In this document: in pieces, positions 37,498-49,799 of the stretch
Layout of the letters: each line of letters begins with the position of its first letter
Numbering within the stretch: position 1 is the first letter of the stretch
Source: Candidatus Pantoea deserta
Lineage (GTDB): Bacteria > Pseudomonadota > Gammaproteobacteria > Enterobacterales > Enterobacteriaceae
DNA length: 64,000 bases
Assembly (NCBI RefSeq): GCF_003813865.1
Contig: NZ_RMVG01000008.1
Coordinates: 1-64,000, forward strand
Direction of reading: 5' to 3'
The notes under the pieces: generated by a model
Told to the model about the DNA's origin: nothing
The model's database searches: none
What the model saw: only the letters and a program-made list of their open reading frames with translations
Translations under genes and position numbers: made by a program

Positions 37498-37532
37498 CGC
37501 AAAAAAATGATCGGGGCGCTAATAGCGCCCCG
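37498..37532 (-). terminator. Intrinsic terminator of the aldo/keto reductase gene
   Basis: The minus strand forms CGGGGCGCT/AGCGCCCCG with a three-base loop, followed after ATCA by seven T residues. It lies nine bases past the reductase stop codon. Confidence 0.85.
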
Positions 37533-37540
37533 CTGAGCTT

Positions 37541-38500
37541 TTAGCGGCTGGCCTGCGCCAGCGTTTCAATTTCCCCGGCGGTGAGCCGCAGTTGGGTTGC
37601 GCCAGTCAGATCATCAAGCTGCGCCAGCGACGTGGCGCTGACGATCGGCGCGGTAATGCTCGGTCGGGCAATCTGCCATGCCAGCGCCACCTGCGTCGGC
37701 GTCACGCCATGCGCGCCGCTGATGTCATCGAGCGCGGCAAGGATAGCCAGACCGCGCGGGTTAAGGTACTTCTCGACGACGCCCTGCCCGCGCGCGCTTT
37801 TGCTGGCGTCAGCCGCGCGGCGATATTTACCGCTCAGGAAGCCGCTGGCCAGCGAATAGTAGTTAATGACGCCCAGGCCATGCTCCGTAGCGACCGCCTC
37901 CAGCGCCGACTCATAGCCTTCGCGATCGTAGAGGTTGTACTCAGGCTGCAGGGTCGCATAACGCGCCAGACCATTTTCTTCACTGACCTTTAGCGCTTCC
38001 TGCAAACGCGGCGCGCTGTAGTTTGAGGCGCCGATTGCCCGCACCTTCCCCTCTTTGATCAAGGTATCGAAGGCGGCGAGGGTTTCGGCCAGCGGCGTGT
38101 CCCGATCGTCGCGATGCGCCTGATAAAGATCGATATAGTCGGTTTGCAGGCGACGCAGCGAATCCTCAACGGCCTGACGGATATACTGCGGTTTTAGTCC
38201 GGTTTTCTCCGGCGACAGCTCCATACCCACCTTGGTCGCCAGCACAATACGATCGCGCTTGCCGCTCTTCTTCAGCCAGTTGCCGATAATGGTTTCCGAC
38301 TCTCCGCCTTTATTACCGGGCGCCCAGCGTGAATAGACGTCGGCGGTGTCGATAAACCACAAACCTTTCTCAACCAGCGCATCCAGTAAAGAAAAAGAGT
38401 GCGCCTCATCCAGCGTCCAGCCAAACACGTTGCCGCCAAACGTCAGCAGCGGAACCTGAATACCGGTATCGCCGAGCTGACGGGTTTCAACCTGACTCAT
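37541..38500 (-). CDS. Aldo/keto reductase
   Basis: A 319-residue TIM-barrel oxidoreductase of the aldo/keto reductase superfamily, a general NADPH-dependent carbonyl reductase group. Visible family features are LTFGGNVFGWTLDEA, FIDTADVYS with the catalytic Asp and Tyr near residue 54, TKVGMELSP with the catalytic Lys near residue 87 and YQAHRDDRDTPL with the catalytic His near residue 127. IGASNYSAPRL and APIVSATSLAQL bind cofactor. GGAG precedes the ATG. It is a single gene divergent from mdtA. The substrate is unknown. Confidence 0.9.
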   Translation of the reverse strand: MSQVETRQLGDTGIQVPLLTFGGNVFGWTLDEAHSFSLLDALVEKGLWFIDTADVYSRWAPGNKGGESETIIGNWLKKSGKRDRIVLATKVGMELSPEKTGLKPQYIRQAVEDSLRRLQTDYIDLYQAHRDDRDTPLAETLAAFDTLIKEGKVRAIGASNYSAPRLQEALKVSEENGLARYATLQPEYNLYDREGYESALEAVATEHGLGVINYYSLASGFLSGKYRRAADASKSARGQGVVEKYLNPRGLAILAALDDISGAHGVTPTQVALAWQIARPSITAPIVSATSLAQLDDLTGATQLRLTAGEIETLAQASR

Positions 38501-38737
38501 CGTTTTCTCCTTTTACAACTTATGATCTGTCAGAAAGCATAGCAAAAGCCTGCCTGCCGCTTTATGCGTAATTCATCGATAAGTTTGTTCTGGAAGGGAT
38601 ACTTACTTCGTCCTGACAGTTATCCTTAATTCCTTCAACTTTCACCCGCTTCGCGGGTCTACACTCTGCTATTTGCAGGCTGTCGCGTTTCAGCCTGCGT
38701 TTGGGGATTTCGCTACTGCTGGAGAGCAAACGATAAG

Positions 38738-39964
38738 ATGAACCGATCTTCCTTGTTAAAAAAAAGCCTGATTGCGCTGGTGGTGATTGCCGCTGCCGCA
38801 GGCGGATACTACGGGTGGCGCCATTCAACGCAATCTGAAACCAGTCACCAGGCCGACGCGCGGCCACATCGCGGCAAAGGCGGCGAGAGCGGCCGGACGC
38901 TGGCCCCGGTTCAGGCCGCGACAGCCGTTAGTCAGAGCGTGCCGCATTTTCTCAGCGGGCTTGGCACCGTTACCGCCGCCAGCACCGTCACAATTCGCAG
39001 CCGCGTCGACGGCGAGCTGATGGCCATTCACTTTCAGGAAGGACAGCAGGTCAAGGCCGGGCAGCTGCTGGCGGAGATCGATCCTCGCCCTTATCAGGTG
39101 GCTCTGACCCAGGCACAGGGGCAGCTGGCGAAAGATCAGGCCACGCTGGCGAATGCCCGCCGCGATCTGGCGCGCTATGAAAAGCTGGCGAAAACCTCTC
39201 TGGTGTCGCAGCAGGAGCTGGATACCCAGCGCTCGCTGGTCAGTGAAACTCAGGGCACCATCAAGGCGGATGAAGGCAGCGTCGCCAGCGCGCAGCTGAA
39301 TCTTACCTATAGCCGTATCACCTCTCCTGTCGACGGCCGCGCTGGCCTGAAGCAGGTCGATGTTGGCAACTACATCACCAGCGGCGATACCAGCGGGCTG
39401 GTGGTGATCACCCAGACGCACCCCATCGACGTAGTGTTTAGCCTCGCGGAAAACACGCTCCCGGAGATTATGCAGGCGCAAAAAAGCGGACAGCCGCTGC
39501 TGGTTGAAGCCTGGGATCGCAGCAATCAGACGCTGCTGACCCAGGGCGAGCTGCTCAGCCTCGACAACCAAATCGACGCCACGACCGGCACCATTAAAAT
39601 GAAGGCGCGCTTTACAAACCAGGATGACAAACTCTTCCCCAACCAGTTTGTTAACGCGCGGCTTAAGGTCAACACCCTACAGGATGCGATTGTCATTCCC
39701 GCCGCCGCGCTGCAAATGGGCAATGAAGGCCACTTCGTCTGGGTGGTGAACAGCGACAATAAAGTCAGCAAAAAAAGCGTGACCGCGGGCCTTCAGGACA
39801 GTCAGCAGGTGGTGATTACCGCCGGGCTGAGCGCGGGCGAACGCGTCGTTACCGACGGACTGGATCGTCTGACGGAAGGCGCGCAGGTTGAGGTTGTTGC
39901 GCCGCAGAGCACCGAGCTGAAAAGCAGCCGCGCCGCGCAACCGGCGAAAGGAGCGCGCGAGTAA
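38738..39964 (+). CDS. mdtA: Multidrug efflux periplasmic adaptor MdtA
   Basis: A 408-residue membrane-fusion protein linking the MdtBC pump to TolC. It has an N-terminal signal-anchor ([18 protein letters not shown]) followed by barrel-sandwich halves ([22 protein letters not shown] near residue 89 and [17 protein letters not shown] near residue 197). Between them is a helical hairpin rich in Ala, Gln and Leu. A beta-barrel and a membrane-proximal domain end the protein. Its TAA overlaps the mdtB ATG. It is first gene of mdtABCD-baeSR. I saw no convincing BaeR box in the 237-base gap to the divergent reductase gene. Confidence 0.94.
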   Translation: MNRSSLLKKSLIALVVIAAAAGGYYGWRHSTQSETSHQADARPHRGKGGESGRTLAPVQAATAVSQSVPHFLSGLGTVTAASTVTIRSRVDGELMAIHFQEGQQVKAGQLLAEIDPRPYQVALTQAQGQLAKDQATLANARRDLARYEKLAKTSLVSQQELDTQRSLVSETQGTIKADEGSVASAQLNLTYSRITSPVDGRAGLKQVDVGNYITSGDTSGLVVITQTHPIDVVFSLAENTLPEIMQAQKSGQPLLVEAWDRSNQTLLTQGELLSLDNQIDATTGTIKMKARFTNQDDKLFPNQFVNARLKVNTLQDAIVIPAAALQMGNEGHFVWVVNSDNKVSKKSVTAGLQDSQQVVITAGLSAGERVVTDGLDRLTEGAQVEVVAPQSTELKSSRAAQPAKGARE

Positions 39965-42900
39965 TGCAGGTCATGCCTCCTGACGCCAGCGGCGGGCCGT
40001 CGCGTCTGTTTATTCTGCGCCCGGTCGCCACCACGCTGTTGATGATCGCGATTTTACTGGCGGGCATACTCGGCTACCGTTTTTTGCCGGTTTCCGCGCT
40101 GCCGGAAGTGGATTATCCCACCATACAGGTCGTTACGCTCTATCCGGGCGCCAGTCCGGACGTCACCACCTCCGCTATCACCGCCCCGCTGGAGCGCCAG
40201 TTTGGGCAGATGTCCGGCCTGAAGCAAATGGCGTCGCAAAGCGCGGGCGGCGCGTCGGTGATTACCCTACAGTTCCAGCTGACGCTGCCGCTTGACGTTG
40301 CCGAACAGGAAGTGCAGGCCGCCATCAACTCAGCCACCAACCTGCTGCCCAACGATTTGCCCAACCCGCCGGTGTATAGCAAGGTTAATCCCGCCGACCC
40401 GCCGATTATGACGCTGGCGGTCACCACCAGCAGCATGCCGCTCACCCAGGTGCAGGATATGGTGGAAACGCGCATTGCGCAGAAAATCTCTCAGGTTTCC
40501 GGCGTCGGGCTGGTCACCCTTTCCGGCGGGCAGCGCCCGGCGGTGCGCGTTAAGATGAATGCGCAGGCGCTGGCGGCGCTGGGTCTGACCAGCGAACAGG
40601 TAAGAACCGCCATCAGCAACGCCAACGTCAACTCGGCGAAGGGCAGTCTTGATGGTCCGGAACGCGCGATTACCCTCTCCGCCAATGACCAGATGAAATC
40701 TGCGGAAGATTATCGCCAGCTGATCATCAGCTACAACAACGGCGCGCCGGTCAGACTTGGCGACGTCGCCACTATCGAGCAGGGCGCGGAAAACCGCTGG
40801 CTGGGCGCGTGGGCCAACAGAGAGGCCGCTATCGTGCTTAACGTCCAGCGCCAGCCGGGGGCGAATATTATCGCCACCGCCGACAATATCCGCGCGCTGC
40901 TGCCGTCGCTGACCGCCACCCTGCCCAAATCGGTCAATGTACAGCTGCTCACCGACCGCACCACCAATATCCGCGCCTCGGTTACCGACACCCGCCACGA
41001 GCTGATGCTGGCGATTGGCCTGGTGGTGATGATTATCTATCTGTTTTTGCGCAACGTGCCTGCGACCATTATTCCCGCCGTCGCCGTGCCGCTGTCGCTG
41101 GTCGGCACCTTTGCCGCCATGTATTTTCTTGGCTTCTCCATCAACAACCTGACGCTGATGGCGCTGACCATCGCCACCGGCTTTGTGGTCGATGATGCTA
41201 TCGTGGTGATCGAAAACATCACGCGCTATCTGGAAAAAGGCGAAAAGCCGCTCGCCGCCGCGCTGAAGGGCGCGGGCGAAATCGGCTTTACCATTGTCTC
41301 CCTCACCTTCTCGCTGATCGCGGTGCTGATCCCGCTGCTGTTTATGGGGGATGTCATTGGCCGTCTGTTCCGTGAGTTTGCCGTGACGCTGGCGGTCGCC
41401 ATTCTGATCTCGGCCGTGGTCTCGCTGACCCTGACCCCGATGATGTGCGCGCGCATGTTGAGCGTTGAGTCGCTACGCAGGCAGAATCGCTTTTCCCGCG
41501 CCAGCGAGGCCTTTTTCGACCGCGTTATCGCTGGCTACGGCCGCTGGCTGCGCAAGGTGCTGGCGCATCCCTGGCTGACGCTGTCGGTGGCGCTGGGTAC
41601 CCTGCTGCTCACCATTCTGCTGTGGATTGTCATTCCGAAAGGCTTTTTCCCGCAGCAGGACAACTCTATTATTCAGGGCACGCTTCAGGCGCCGCAGAGC
41701 ACTTCCTATGCCAGCATGGCGGAACGCACGCGCGACGTCGCCTCGCTGATTATGAAAGACCCGGCGGTGCAGAGCATGACCTCTTTTGTGGGCGTTGACG
41801 GCACCAACGCGTCCCTCAACAGCGCCCGGCTGCAAATCACCCTCAAACCGCTGGACGAGCGCGAGGATCGCATTCCGCAGGTTCAGCAGCGTCTGCAACA
41901 GCGCGTGAGCCAGATCCCCGGCGTCTCGCTGTGGCTCCAGCCGGTACAGGATCTGACTATTGATACCCAGGCGAGCCGCACTCCCTACCAGTTCACGCTT
42001 CAGTCCGGTTCACTGGGCGCGCTCAGCAACTGGGTGCCGAAACTGCTGGAGGCGCTGCGCCAGTCGCCAGCGCTGCGCGATATTAGCAGCGACTGGCAGG
42101 ATCAGGGGCTGGAGGCCTACATTAATGTCGACCGCGACAGCGCCAGCCGCCTCGGCATCAGCATGGCCGATATTGATAACGCGCTGTATAACGCGTTTGG
42201 TCAACGTCTGATTTCCACCATCTATACGCAGGCAAACCAGTATCGCGTCGTGCTGGAGCAGGATAACCGCGCCACGCCGGGACTCGCCGGTCTGGAAGGC
42301 ATTCGCCTCAACAGCACCGACGGCGGCAGCGTGCCGCTCAGCGCCATCGCGAAGGTTGAGCAGCGCCACAGCGCGTTAAGCGTTAACCATCTCGATCAGT
42401 TCCCCTCAGCCACCTTCTCCTTCAATGTGGCCGACGGCTATTCGCTGGGCGATGCGGTGAAGGCGGTCAGCGCGGCAGAAGCGCGGCTTGGCATGCCGGC
42501 CGAGATGATGACGCAGTTTCAGGGCAGCACGCTGGCGTTTGAGGCGGCGCTCACCAGCACCGTCTGGCTGATCGTCGCGGCCATCGTCGCCATGTACATC
42601 GTGCTCGGCGTGCTGTACGAAAGCTTTATTCATCCCATCACCATTCTGTCGACGCTTCCTACCGCGGGCGTCGGCGCGCTGCTGGCGCTGATGCTCAGCG
42701 GCGGCGAGCTGGATATTGTCGCTATTATCGGCATTATCTTGCTGATCGGCATCGTGAAGAAGAATGCCATCATGATGATTGACTTCGCGCTGGCGGCCGA
42801 GCGTGAACAGGGGATGAAGCCTTACGACGCCATCTATCAGGCCTGCCTGCTGCGTTTCCGTCCGATCCTGATGACCACCCTGGCGGCGCTGCTCGGCGCG

Positions 42901-43086
42901 CTGCCGTTGATGCTCAGCACTGGCGCAGGCGCCGAGCTGCGCCATCCGCTGGGCATTGCGATGGCGGGCGGGCTGATCCTCAGCCAGGTCCTGACGCTGT
43001 TTACCACGCCGGTGATCTACCTGTTGTTTGACCGCCTTGGCCGCGCGACGCGTCGCCGCTTTAGCAGGCAGGAGGCAGAGCAGTGA
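39964..43086 (+). CDS. mdtB: RND efflux pump subunit MdtB
   Basis: A 1040-residue hydrophobe/amphiphile-efflux RND protein with 12 membrane segments and two large periplasmic loops. [22 protein letters not shown] opens the first segment and [17 protein letters not shown] in the fourth carries the paired Asp residues of the proton relay. [18 protein letters not shown] marks the second half. MdtB assembles with MdtC into a heterotrimer (two B, one C in E. coli) that exports bile salts, novobiocin and similar compounds. Its stop overlaps the mdtC start. Confidence 0.95.
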   Translation: MQVMPPDASGGPSRLFILRPVATTLLMIAILLAGILGYRFLPVSALPEVDYPTIQVVTLYPGASPDVTTSAITAPLERQFGQMSGLKQMASQSAGGASVITLQFQLTLPLDVAEQEVQAAINSATNLLPNDLPNPPVYSKVNPADPPIMTLAVTTSSMPLTQVQDMVETRIAQKISQVSGVGLVTLSGGQRPAVRVKMNAQALAALGLTSEQVRTAISNANVNSAKGSLDGPERAITLSANDQMKSAEDYRQLIISYNNGAPVRLGDVATIEQGAENRWLGAWANREAAIVLNVQRQPGANIIATADNIRALLPSLTATLPKSVNVQLLTDRTTNIRASVTDTRHELMLAIGLVVMIIYLFLRNVPATIIPAVAVPLSLVGTFAAMYFLGFSINNLTLMALTIATGFVVDDAIVVIENITRYLEKGEKPLAAALKGAGEIGFTIVSLTFSLIAVLIPLLFMGDVIGRLFREFAVTLAVAILISAVVSLTLTPMMCARMLSVESLRRQNRFSRASEAFFDRVIAGYGRWLRKVLAHPWLTLSVALGTLLLTILLWIVIPKGFFPQQDNSIIQGTLQAPQSTSYASMAERTRDVASLIMKDPAVQSMTSFVGVDGTNASLNSARLQITLKPLDEREDRIPQVQQRLQQRVSQIPGVSLWLQPVQDLTIDTQASRTPYQFTLQSGSLGALSNWVPKLLEALRQSPALRDISSDWQDQGLEAYINVDRDSASRLGISMADIDNALYNAFGQRLISTIYTQANQYRVVLEQDNRATPGLAGLEGIRLNSTDGGSVPLSAIAKVEQRHSALSVNHLDQFPSATFSFNVADGYSLGDAVKAVSAAEARLGMPAEMMTQFQGSTLAFEAALTSTVWLIVAAIVAMYIVLGVLYESFIHPITILSTLPTAGVGALLALMLSGGELDIVAIIGIILLIGIVKKNAIMMIDFALAAEREQGMKPYDAIYQACLLRFRPILMTTLAALLGALPLMLSTGAGAELRHPLGIAMAGGLILSQVLTLFTTPVIYLLFDRLGRATRRRFSRQEAEQ

Positions 43087-46000
43087 GGTTTTTCGCCCTG
43101 TTTATTCATCGCCCCGTGGCCACCACGCTGCTGACGCTGGCTATCGCGCTGGCGGGTATAATGGGTTTTCGCCTGCTGCCGGTCGCCCCGCTGCCGCAGG
43201 TTGATTTCCCGGTGATTGTGATCTCGGCGTCGCTGCCAGGGGCCTCGCCGGAAACGATGGCGTCGTCGGTGGCGACGCCGCTGGAGCGCTCGCTGGGGCG
43301 CATTGCCGGCGTCAGCGAGATGACCTCCACCAGCTCGCTCGGCAGCACGCGTATTATTCTGGTGCTGGATTTCGATCGCGACATTAACGGCGCGGCGCGC
43401 GACGTGCAGGCGGCGATCAACGCCGCCCAGAGCCTGCTGCCGACCGGAATGCCCAGCCGTCCGACCTGGCGCAAGGTCAATCCCTCGGACGCGCCCATTA
43501 TGATCCTGACGCTGACCTCGGACATTTATAATCCCGGCCAGCTCTACGACTACGCGTCAACGCAGCTGGCGCAGAAGCTGTCGCAAATTGAAGGCGTCGG
43601 CGACGTCACGGTCGGCGGCAGCTCGCTGCCTGCGGTGCGGGTGGCGCTGAATCCGCAGGCGCTGTTTAATCAGGGCGTCTCGCTGGACGCCGTGCGCGAG
43701 ACCATCGCTAACGCCAACCAGCGTCGACCTCAGGGCGCGCTGGAGGATCGCCAGCAGCGCTGGCAGCTGCGCACCAATGATGAGTTAAAAACCGCCAGCG
43801 ATTACGCGCCGCTGGTGGTGCACTACCACAATGGCGCGGCGGTTAAGCTCGCCGACGTCGCCAGCGTGCAGGACTCGGTGCAGGACGTGCGCAACGCCGG
43901 GATGGCGGACGGCAAGCCTGCCGTGCTGCTGCTGGTGCGCAAGACGCCGGAAGCAAACGTGATCGACACCGTGGATCGCATTCGCGCCGAAATGCCCGTG
44001 CTGCGCCAGACCATTCCCGCCGCGATCGATCTGCAAATCACCCAGGACCGCTCGCCGACCATCCGCGCCTCGCTGCATGAAGTCGAGCAGTCGCTGATAA
44101 TTGCGGTGGTGCTGGTGATTATGGTGGTGTTCGTTTTCCTGCGTTCCGGCCGCGCCACGCTGATCCCTGCCGCCGCCGTGCCGGTGTCGCTGATTGGCAC
44201 CTTTGCCGCCATGTACCTGTGCGGCTTTAGCCTGAATAACCTGTCGCTGATGTCGTTAACCATCGCCACCGGGTTTGTGGTAGATGATGCCATCGTGGTG
44301 CTGGAGAACATCGCGCGCCACGTCGAGGCGGGAATGAAGCCCTTGCAGGCGGCGCTGACCGGCGTGCGCGAGGTCGGCTTTACCGTGCTGTCGATGAGCC
44401 TGTCGCTAATCGCCGTGTTCCTGCCGCTGCTGATGACCGGCGGGCTGATTGGCCGCTTTTTCTCGGAATTTGCCATTACGCTGTCGGTCGCCATCGCCAT
44501 TTCGATGGTGATTTCGCTTACCCTGACGCCGATGATGTGCGCATATCTGCTGAAGCCGCACAGGCCGCGCAGCCAGCCGCGCAGGCGCGGCGCTGGTCGC
44601 CTGCTGCTGGCCATCCAGCAGGGCTATGGCCGATCGCTGGGCTGGGTGCTGAACCATGCGCGCTGGGTGCTGCTGCTGCTGGCCGGCACGGTGGCGCTGA
44701 CGATCTGGCTGTTTATTCAGGTGCCGAAAACCTTTATGCCGGAGCAGGACACTGGCCGTCTGTCCGGCTTTATCTCGGCTGACCAGAGCATCTCTTTTCA
44801 GGCGATACGTCAGAAGCTTCAGGATTTTATGGTGATCGTCAAAGCCGATCCGGCCGTTGAGAGCGTAGTGGGCTTCACCGGCGGCATGCGCACCAACAGC
44901 GGCTCGATGTTTATTTCGCTGAAGCCGCTGTCAGAGCGTAACGAGAGCGCCCAGGCGGTGATTGCCCGCCTGCGCACTAAGCTGGCAAAAGAGCCTGGCG
45001 CGAACCTTTACCTCAACGCGGTGCAGGATCTGCGCGCGGGCGGCCGTGAATCCAACGCCAGCTATCAGTATTCTTTGCTCTCTGACGATCTCGCCGCCCT
45101 GCGCGAATGGGAGCCGAAAATTCGCCAGGCCTTCGCCGCCCTGCCTCAGCTGGCGGACGTTAACTCGGACCAGCAGGATAAAGGCAGCGAGATGGCGTTG
45201 ATTTACGACCGTGAAAGCATGGCCCGCCTCGGCATCGACGTTTCCGAGGCGAACGCGCTGTTGAATAACGCCTTCGGCCAGCGGCAGATATCGACGATTT
45301 ATCAGCCGCTCAACCAGTATAAAGTCGTAATGGAAGTGGACCCGCGCTACACCCAAGACATCAGCGCGCTGGATCAGATGTTTGTGATTAACAGCGACGG
45401 TAAGGCGATACCGCTGTCGTGGTTTGCCCGCTGGCAGCCTGCCAACGCGCCGCTGTCGGTGAATCATGAAGGGCTGTCGGCCGCCTCGACCCTGTCGTTT
45501 AACCTGCCGGAAGGCGTCTCGCTGTCGCAGGCGTCTGCGGCGATCGATCGCACCATGACCGCCATCGGCGTGCCTTCCAGCGTGCGCGGCAGCTTCGCCG
45601 GGACCGCGCAGGTGTTTGAACAGTCGCAGAGCAGTCAGCTGTGGCTGATGCTGGCCGCCATCGCCGCCGTCTACATCGTGCTGGGAATACTGTATGAAAG
45701 CTATGTGCATCCGCTGACGATTCTTTCGACGCTGCCTTCCGCTGGCGTTGGCGCGCTGCTGGCATTAATGCTGTTCAACACGCCGTTCAGCCTTATCGCC
45801 CTAATCGGCATCCTGCTGCTTATCGGCATCGTCAAAAAGAACGCCATTATGATGGTGGATTTTGCGCTCGACGCGCAGCGCAGCGGCAATCTGAGCGCGC
45901 GCGACGCCATTTTCCAGGCCTGTCTGCTGCGTTTTCGCCCTATTCTGATGACTACGCTGGCCGCGCTGTTCGGCGCGCTGCCGCTGGTGATCACCAGCGG

Positions 46001-46157
46001 CGACGGCGCGGAGCTGCGCCAGCCGCTCGGCATTACTATCGCAGGCGGGCTGATCATGAGCCAGCTGCTGACGCTCTACACCACGCCGGTGGTCTATTTA
46101 TATATGGACAAGCTGCGGCGCAAGCGCGGCGCTGTCGTCAGCCCAGTGGAGAGCTAA
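43083..46157 (+). CDS. mdtC: RND efflux pump subunit MdtC
   Basis: A 1024-residue RND transporter paralogous to MdtB. It begins at a GTG (43083) inside the end of mdtB, giving [19 protein letters not shown] at the N terminus, the same arrangement as in E. coli. [20 protein letters not shown] holds the relay Asp pair and [18 protein letters not shown] lies in the C-terminal half. It is the substrate-binding partner of MdtB. Confidence 0.95.
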   Translation: MRFFALFIHRPVATTLLTLAIALAGIMGFRLLPVAPLPQVDFPVIVISASLPGASPETMASSVATPLERSLGRIAGVSEMTSTSSLGSTRIILVLDFDRDINGAARDVQAAINAAQSLLPTGMPSRPTWRKVNPSDAPIMILTLTSDIYNPGQLYDYASTQLAQKLSQIEGVGDVTVGGSSLPAVRVALNPQALFNQGVSLDAVRETIANANQRRPQGALEDRQQRWQLRTNDELKTASDYAPLVVHYHNGAAVKLADVASVQDSVQDVRNAGMADGKPAVLLLVRKTPEANVIDTVDRIRAEMPVLRQTIPAAIDLQITQDRSPTIRASLHEVEQSLIIAVVLVIMVVFVFLRSGRATLIPAAAVPVSLIGTFAAMYLCGFSLNNLSLMSLTIATGFVVDDAIVVLENIARHVEAGMKPLQAALTGVREVGFTVLSMSLSLIAVFLPLLMTGGLIGRFFSEFAITLSVAIAISMVISLTLTPMMCAYLLKPHRPRSQPRRRGAGRLLLAIQQGYGRSLGWVLNHARWVLLLLAGTVALTIWLFIQVPKTFMPEQDTGRLSGFISADQSISFQAIRQKLQDFMVIVKADPAVESVVGFTGGMRTNSGSMFISLKPLSERNESAQAVIARLRTKLAKEPGANLYLNAVQDLRAGGRESNASYQYSLLSDDLAALREWEPKIRQAFAALPQLADVNSDQQDKGSEMALIYDRESMARLGIDVSEANALLNNAFGQRQISTIYQPLNQYKVVMEVDPRYTQDISALDQMFVINSDGKAIPLSWFARWQPANAPLSVNHEGLSAASTLSFNLPEGVSLSQASAAIDRTMTAIGVPSSVRGSFAGTAQVFEQSQSSQLWLMLAAIAAVYIVLGILYESYVHPLTILSTLPSAGVGALLALMLFNTPFSLIALIGILLLIGIVKKNAIMMVDFALDAQRSGNLSARDAIFQACLLRFRPILMTTLAALFGALPLVITSGDGAELRQPLGITIAGGLIMSQLLTLYTTPVVYLYMDKLRRKRGAVVSPVES

Positions 46158-46172
46158 GGAGAGAGCAGAAAA

Positions 46173-47579
46173 ATGAACGCCCAAAACGCTACGGTTCGCT
46201 GGCAGCTCTGGATTGTCGCTTTCGGTTTCTTTATGCAGACGCTGGACACCACGATCGTCAACACGGCGATCCCGTCAATGGCGCATGACCTGGGCGTCAG
46301 CCCGCTGCACATGCACGCGGTCATCGTCTCCTATGTGTTGACGGTGGCCGTTACCCTGCCCCTGAGCGGCTGGCTGGCGGACCGCTTCGGCGTACGCAAT
46401 ATCTTCTTCAGCGCCATCGTGCTGTTTAGCGTCGGTTCGCTGCTGTGCGCCCTCTCCTCAACCCTGGACCAGCTGGTGATGGCTCGCGTAGTGCAGGGCG
46501 TCGGCGGCGCGATGATGGTGCCGGTCGGAAGGCTGACGGTGATGAAAATCGTGCCGCGCGAGCAGTATATGTCCGCCATGACCTTTGTGACGCTGCCGGG
46601 CCAGATTGGCCCGCTGGTCGGCCCGGCGCTCGGCGGCGTGCTGGTGGAGTACGCCAGCTGGCACTGGATCTTCCTGATCAATATCCCCGTCGGGATCGTC
46701 GGCGCGATCGCTACCCTGATGCTGATGCCCAACTATTCGATGCAGACGCGGCGCTTCGATTTTATCGGCTTTCTGCTGCTGGCCGCCGGGATGGCTACGC
46801 TGACCATGGCGCTCGACGGCCAGCGTAGCAGCGGCGGCTCTCCCCTGCTGCTCGGCGCGATGATCCTGACAGGCGTCTTCTCGCTGCTGTTCTACCTGAT
46901 GCATGCGCGCCACAACGACAACGCGCTGTTCAGTCTGAAGCTGTTCGACAACCGGCTCTACTCCATTGGCCTGCTCGGCAGCTTTTTAGGCCGTATCGGC
47001 AGCGGCATGTTGCCCTTTATGACGCCGATATTTTTGCAGGTCGGCATGGGGTTTACCCCGTTTCATGCCGGTCTGATGATGATCCCCATGGTGCTCGGCA
47101 ATATGGGCATCAAACGCGTGGTGGTGCGCATTGTTAACCTGTTTGGCTACCGCAACGCGCTGGTCGGCACCACGCTGGCCCTCGCCGTCGTCGTGCTGCT
47201 CTTTCCGCTGGTAGCGCTGTTCGGCTGGATATGGCTGCTGCCGCTGGTGCTGTTGATGCAGGGCATGATAAATGCGCTGCGCTTCTCTTCTATGAACACC
47301 CTGACGCTGAAAGATCTGCCGGACGAGCTGGCCTCCAGCGGCAACAGCCTGCTGTCCATGATTATGCAGCTGTCGATGAGTATCGGCGTGACTATCGCCG
47401 GTCTGCTGCTGGGCGCGTTTGGTCAGGATGCGCTGGGCAGCAGCGACAATGTGCACAGCCTGTTTATCAGCGCCTGGGCCTGTATGGCGTTGATTATCGC
47501 TCTGCCCGCGCTGGTATTCTGGCGCGTGCCAAAGGAAACCAGTAAAAACGTCGATCTACGACGCCGGAGAAAACCATGA
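46173..47579 (+). CDS. mdtD: MFS transporter MdtD
   Basis: A 468-residue major-facilitator protein of the 14-segment DHA2 type. It has [19 protein letters not shown] in the first segment (the DHA2 D1-like motif), [13 protein letters not shown] (MFS motif A) and [20 protein letters not shown]. It lies in the mdt operon, overlapping baeS by four bases. Its E. coli counterpart is not needed for MdtABC drug efflux and has been linked to citrate export. The substrate here is untested. Confidence 0.9.
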   Translation: MNAQNATVRWQLWIVAFGFFMQTLDTTIVNTAIPSMAHDLGVSPLHMHAVIVSYVLTVAVTLPLSGWLADRFGVRNIFFSAIVLFSVGSLLCALSSTLDQLVMARVVQGVGGAMMVPVGRLTVMKIVPREQYMSAMTFVTLPGQIGPLVGPALGGVLVEYASWHWIFLINIPVGIVGAIATLMLMPNYSMQTRRFDFIGFLLLAAGMATLTMALDGQRSSGGSPLLLGAMILTGVFSLLFYLMHARHNDNALFSLKLFDNRLYSIGLLGSFLGRIGSGMLPFMTPIFLQVGMGFTPFHAGLMMIPMVLGNMGIKRVVVRIVNLFGYRNALVGTTLALAVVVLLFPLVALFGWIWLLPLVLLMQGMINALRFSSMNTLTLKDLPDELASSGNSLLSMIMQLSMSIGVTIAGLLLGAFGQDALGSSDNVHSLFISAWACMALIIALPALVFWRVPKETSKNVDLRRRRKP

Positions 47580-48964
47580 CGTCCCCTCTGCGCCTGGGTA
47601 TCAGCGCCAAACTCTTTTTAGCTATTTTTTCCACCTGCATGCTGGTGCTGATCACCATGCACTGGGGCGTTCGCCTTAGTTTTGAACACGGCTTTGTGGA
47701 CTACATCAAGCGCGGCAACGAACAGCGGCTGGCCATGCTCGGCGACGCGCTGGCCGACCAGTACGAACAGCACGGCAACTGGGATTTCCTGCGCCATAAC
47801 GATCGGCTGATCTTTACCATGCTGCGCTCGCTGGAACAGAATCCCGACAGCAGTAACCAGCTACCGCCGCACGGCTGGCGCACGCAGTTCTGGGTTATCG
47901 ATCAGCAGTACAAGGTGCTGGTCGGCCCGCGCGCGCCGGTGCCGCCGGAGGGTTCGCGCCGTAATATCACCACCAGCAACGGCAAAATCGTCGGCTGGGT
48001 GGTGGGTTCGCCGCCGGAGCGTCTGACGCGCAGCACCGATATTAACTTCGATCATCAGCAAAAGCGCACCAGCTGGCTGATTGTGGGCCTGTCAACGCTG
48101 CTGGCGGCGCTGGTGACCTGGCTAATGTCGCGAGGTTTGCTGGCGCCGGTAAAACGGCTGGTCGCGGGGACGCATCATCTGGCCGCAGGCAATTTCGCGA
48201 CGCGCGTTGAGGTCGGCAGCCATGATGAGCTGGGCCAGCTGGCGCAGGATTTTAACCGCCTCGCCAGCTCGCTGGAAAAAAACGAGAGTATGCGGCGCGC
48301 CTTTATGGCCGATATTTCTCATGAGCTGCGCACGCCGCTGGCCATCCTGCGCGGCGAGCTGGAGGCGATGCAGGACGGGGTGCGCAAGCTGACGCCGGAA
48401 GCCATTGGCTCATTGCAAAGCGAAGTCGGCGTGCTCAGCAAGCTGGTCGACGACCTGCATCAGCTGTCGCTGTCCGATGAGGGCGCGCTCGCCTATCGCA
48501 AGCAGGCCACCGATCTGGTGCAGCTGCTGGAGATCACCGCCGGTAGTTTTAACGAACGCTATCGCAGCCACGGCCTGACGCTGTCGCTACAGATGCCGGA
48601 CGAAGCCCCCTTTTTCGGCGATCCCGATCGGCTGATGCAGCTGTTCACCAATCTGCTGGAGAACAGCCTGCGCTACACCGACGCGCCCGGTCAGGTTATG
48701 GTGCGGCTGTGGTATGACGCGCCCTACTGGCAGATGAGTTTTTGCGACAGCGCGCCGGGCGTCGATGCTGAACAGCAGGCGCAGATTTTCGAGCGTTTTT
48801 TCCGCACCGAAGGATCGCGCAACCGCGCCAGCGGCGGCTCTGGCTTAGGGCTGGCCATCTGTAAAAATATCGTCGACGCGCACGGCGGCCACATTGCTGC
48901 GGCGCACTCTGATTTAGGTGGACTGAAAATCACGCTACAATTGCGCTATGTTCCCCAGCCGTAA
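47576..48964 (+). CDS. baeS: Envelope-stress sensor histidine kinase BaeS
   Basis: A 462-residue inner-membrane kinase. It has a first membrane segment near residues 11-30, a periplasmic sensor to about 165, a second segment near 167-188 and a HAMP domain. The DHp helix [12 protein letters not shown] has phospho-accepting His249. The ATPase domain has N, G1 and G2 boxes ([41 protein letters not shown]). BaeS responds to misfolded envelope proteins and some toxic compounds and phosphorylates BaeR. The ATG overlaps the mdtD stop as ATGA. Confidence 0.94.
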   Translation: MTSPLRLGISAKLFLAIFSTCMLVLITMHWGVRLSFEHGFVDYIKRGNEQRLAMLGDALADQYEQHGNWDFLRHNDRLIFTMLRSLEQNPDSSNQLPPHGWRTQFWVIDQQYKVLVGPRAPVPPEGSRRNITTSNGKIVGWVVGSPPERLTRSTDINFDHQQKRTSWLIVGLSTLLAALVTWLMSRGLLAPVKRLVAGTHHLAAGNFATRVEVGSHDELGQLAQDFNRLASSLEKNESMRRAFMADISHELRTPLAILRGELEAMQDGVRKLTPEAIGSLQSEVGVLSKLVDDLHQLSLSDEGALAYRKQATDLVQLLEITAGSFNERYRSHGLTLSLQMPDEAPFFGDPDRLMQLFTNLLENSLRYTDAPGQVMVRLWYDAPYWQMSFCDSAPGVDAEQQAQIFERFFRTEGSRNRASGGSGLGLAICKNIVDAHGGHIAAAHSDLGGLKITLQLRYVPQP

Positions 48965-48970
48965 CTGACG

Positions 48971-49678
48971 ATGAACCCAGAAAAAAACGACCCGCTCATT
49001 CTGGTAGTGGAAGATGAGCCGAAGCTGGCGCAGCTGATGATCGACTATTTGCAGGCTTCCAACTACCGCACCCATCATATTGCCCACGGCAGCGAGGTGC
49101 TGCCTTTTGTTCAGCAGACGCCTCCCGACCTGATGCTGCTGGATCTTATGCTGCCCGGCAGCGACGGCCTGACGCTGTGTCGTGAAATCCGCCGCTTTTC
49201 AGAGCTGCCGATTATCATGGTCACAGCGCGCACCGAAGAGATCGATCGCCTGCTTGGGCTGGAGATTGGCGCAGATGACTATATCTGTAAGCCGTTCAGC
49301 CCTCGTGAGGTGGTCGCACGCGTAAAGACGATTCTGCGCCGCGTGAAGCGCGCGCCCGAAGAGGCGGATAGAGTCTCGCTGCTGAAAATCGACGAAGGCC
49401 GCTTTCAGGCCAGCTGGCGCGACCAGCCCCTGGAGCTGACGCCGGCTGAGTTTCGTCTGCTGAAAACCCTGGCGCTGGAGCCAGGCAAAGTGTTCTCGCG
49501 CGAGCAGCTGCTTAATCACCTTTATGACGATTATCGCGTCGTGACCGATCGCACCATCGACAGCCATATCAAAAATCTGCGTCGCAAGCTGGAAAACCAT
49601 GACGCCGACCAGCCGTTTATCCGCGCCGTCTACGGCATGGGGTATCGCTGGGAAGCGGATCTGGGTCAGTTGATCTAG
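48971..49678 (+). CDS. baeR: Response regulator BaeR
   Basis: A 235-residue OmpR-family regulator. The receiver domain has acidic residues in VVEDEPKLA, phospho-accepting Asp58 in [10 protein letters not shown] and Lys in [11 protein letters not shown]. The winged-helix DNA-binding domain (about 140-230) has [12 protein letters not shown] and [16 protein letters not shown]. Phosphorylated BaeR activates the mdt operon and envelope-stress genes. The stop codon TAG lies inside a perfect palindrome (49670-49683) that matches an FNR site. Confidence 0.95.
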   Translation: MNPEKNDPLILVVEDEPKLAQLMIDYLQASNYRTHHIAHGSEVLPFVQQTPPDLMLLDLMLPGSDGLTLCREIRRFSELPIIMVTARTEEIDRLLGLEIGADDYICKPFSPREVVARVKTILRRVKRAPEEADRVSLLKIDEGRFQASWRDQPLELTPAEFRLLKTLALEPGKVFSREQLLNHLYDDYRVVTDRTIDSHIKNLRRKLENHDADQPFIRAVYGMGYRWEADLGQLI

Positions 49679-49711
49679 ATCAATTGACTCAGGGCGCGCC
49701 CTGCCTACAAT
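49670..49711 (+). promoter_or_regulatory. Candidate FNR-activated promoter of yegQ
   Basis: TTGATCTAGATCAA (49670-49683) matches the FNR consensus TTGAT-N4-ATCAA exactly. A good -10 hexamer, TACAAT (five of six), lies at 49706-49711 and predicts a start near 49718. The palindrome centre (49676.5) would then be at -41.5, the class II activator position used by FNR. There is no -35 of note, as expected for such promoters. The site overlaps the baeR stop codon. Confidence 0.55.
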
Positions 49712-49723
49712 TCCGCACCTTTT

Positions 49724-49775
49724 GCAGGGCCGCGCCTTTTAGCGCGGCCCTGCACATGCCGCCTCAGACGGCATG
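49724..49775 (+). terminator. Tandem hairpins between baeR and yegQ
   Basis: A perfect 12-base stem (49724-49735 with 49742-49753) with a six-base loop is followed at once by a seven-base stem CATGCCG/CGGCATG (49755-49761 with 49769-49775). No T run follows the first, so it may be a baeR terminator of modest strength, an mRNA-protecting structure, or part of the yegQ leader. Confidence 0.45.
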
Positions 49776-49799
49776 CTGACCTGACATCAGTGAGAACAT

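Noticed and set aside
38501-38737. BaeR box upstream of mdtA
   Set aside because: No segment close to the E. coli BaeR motif could be identified. Regulation by BaeR is expected from family knowledge but is not visible.
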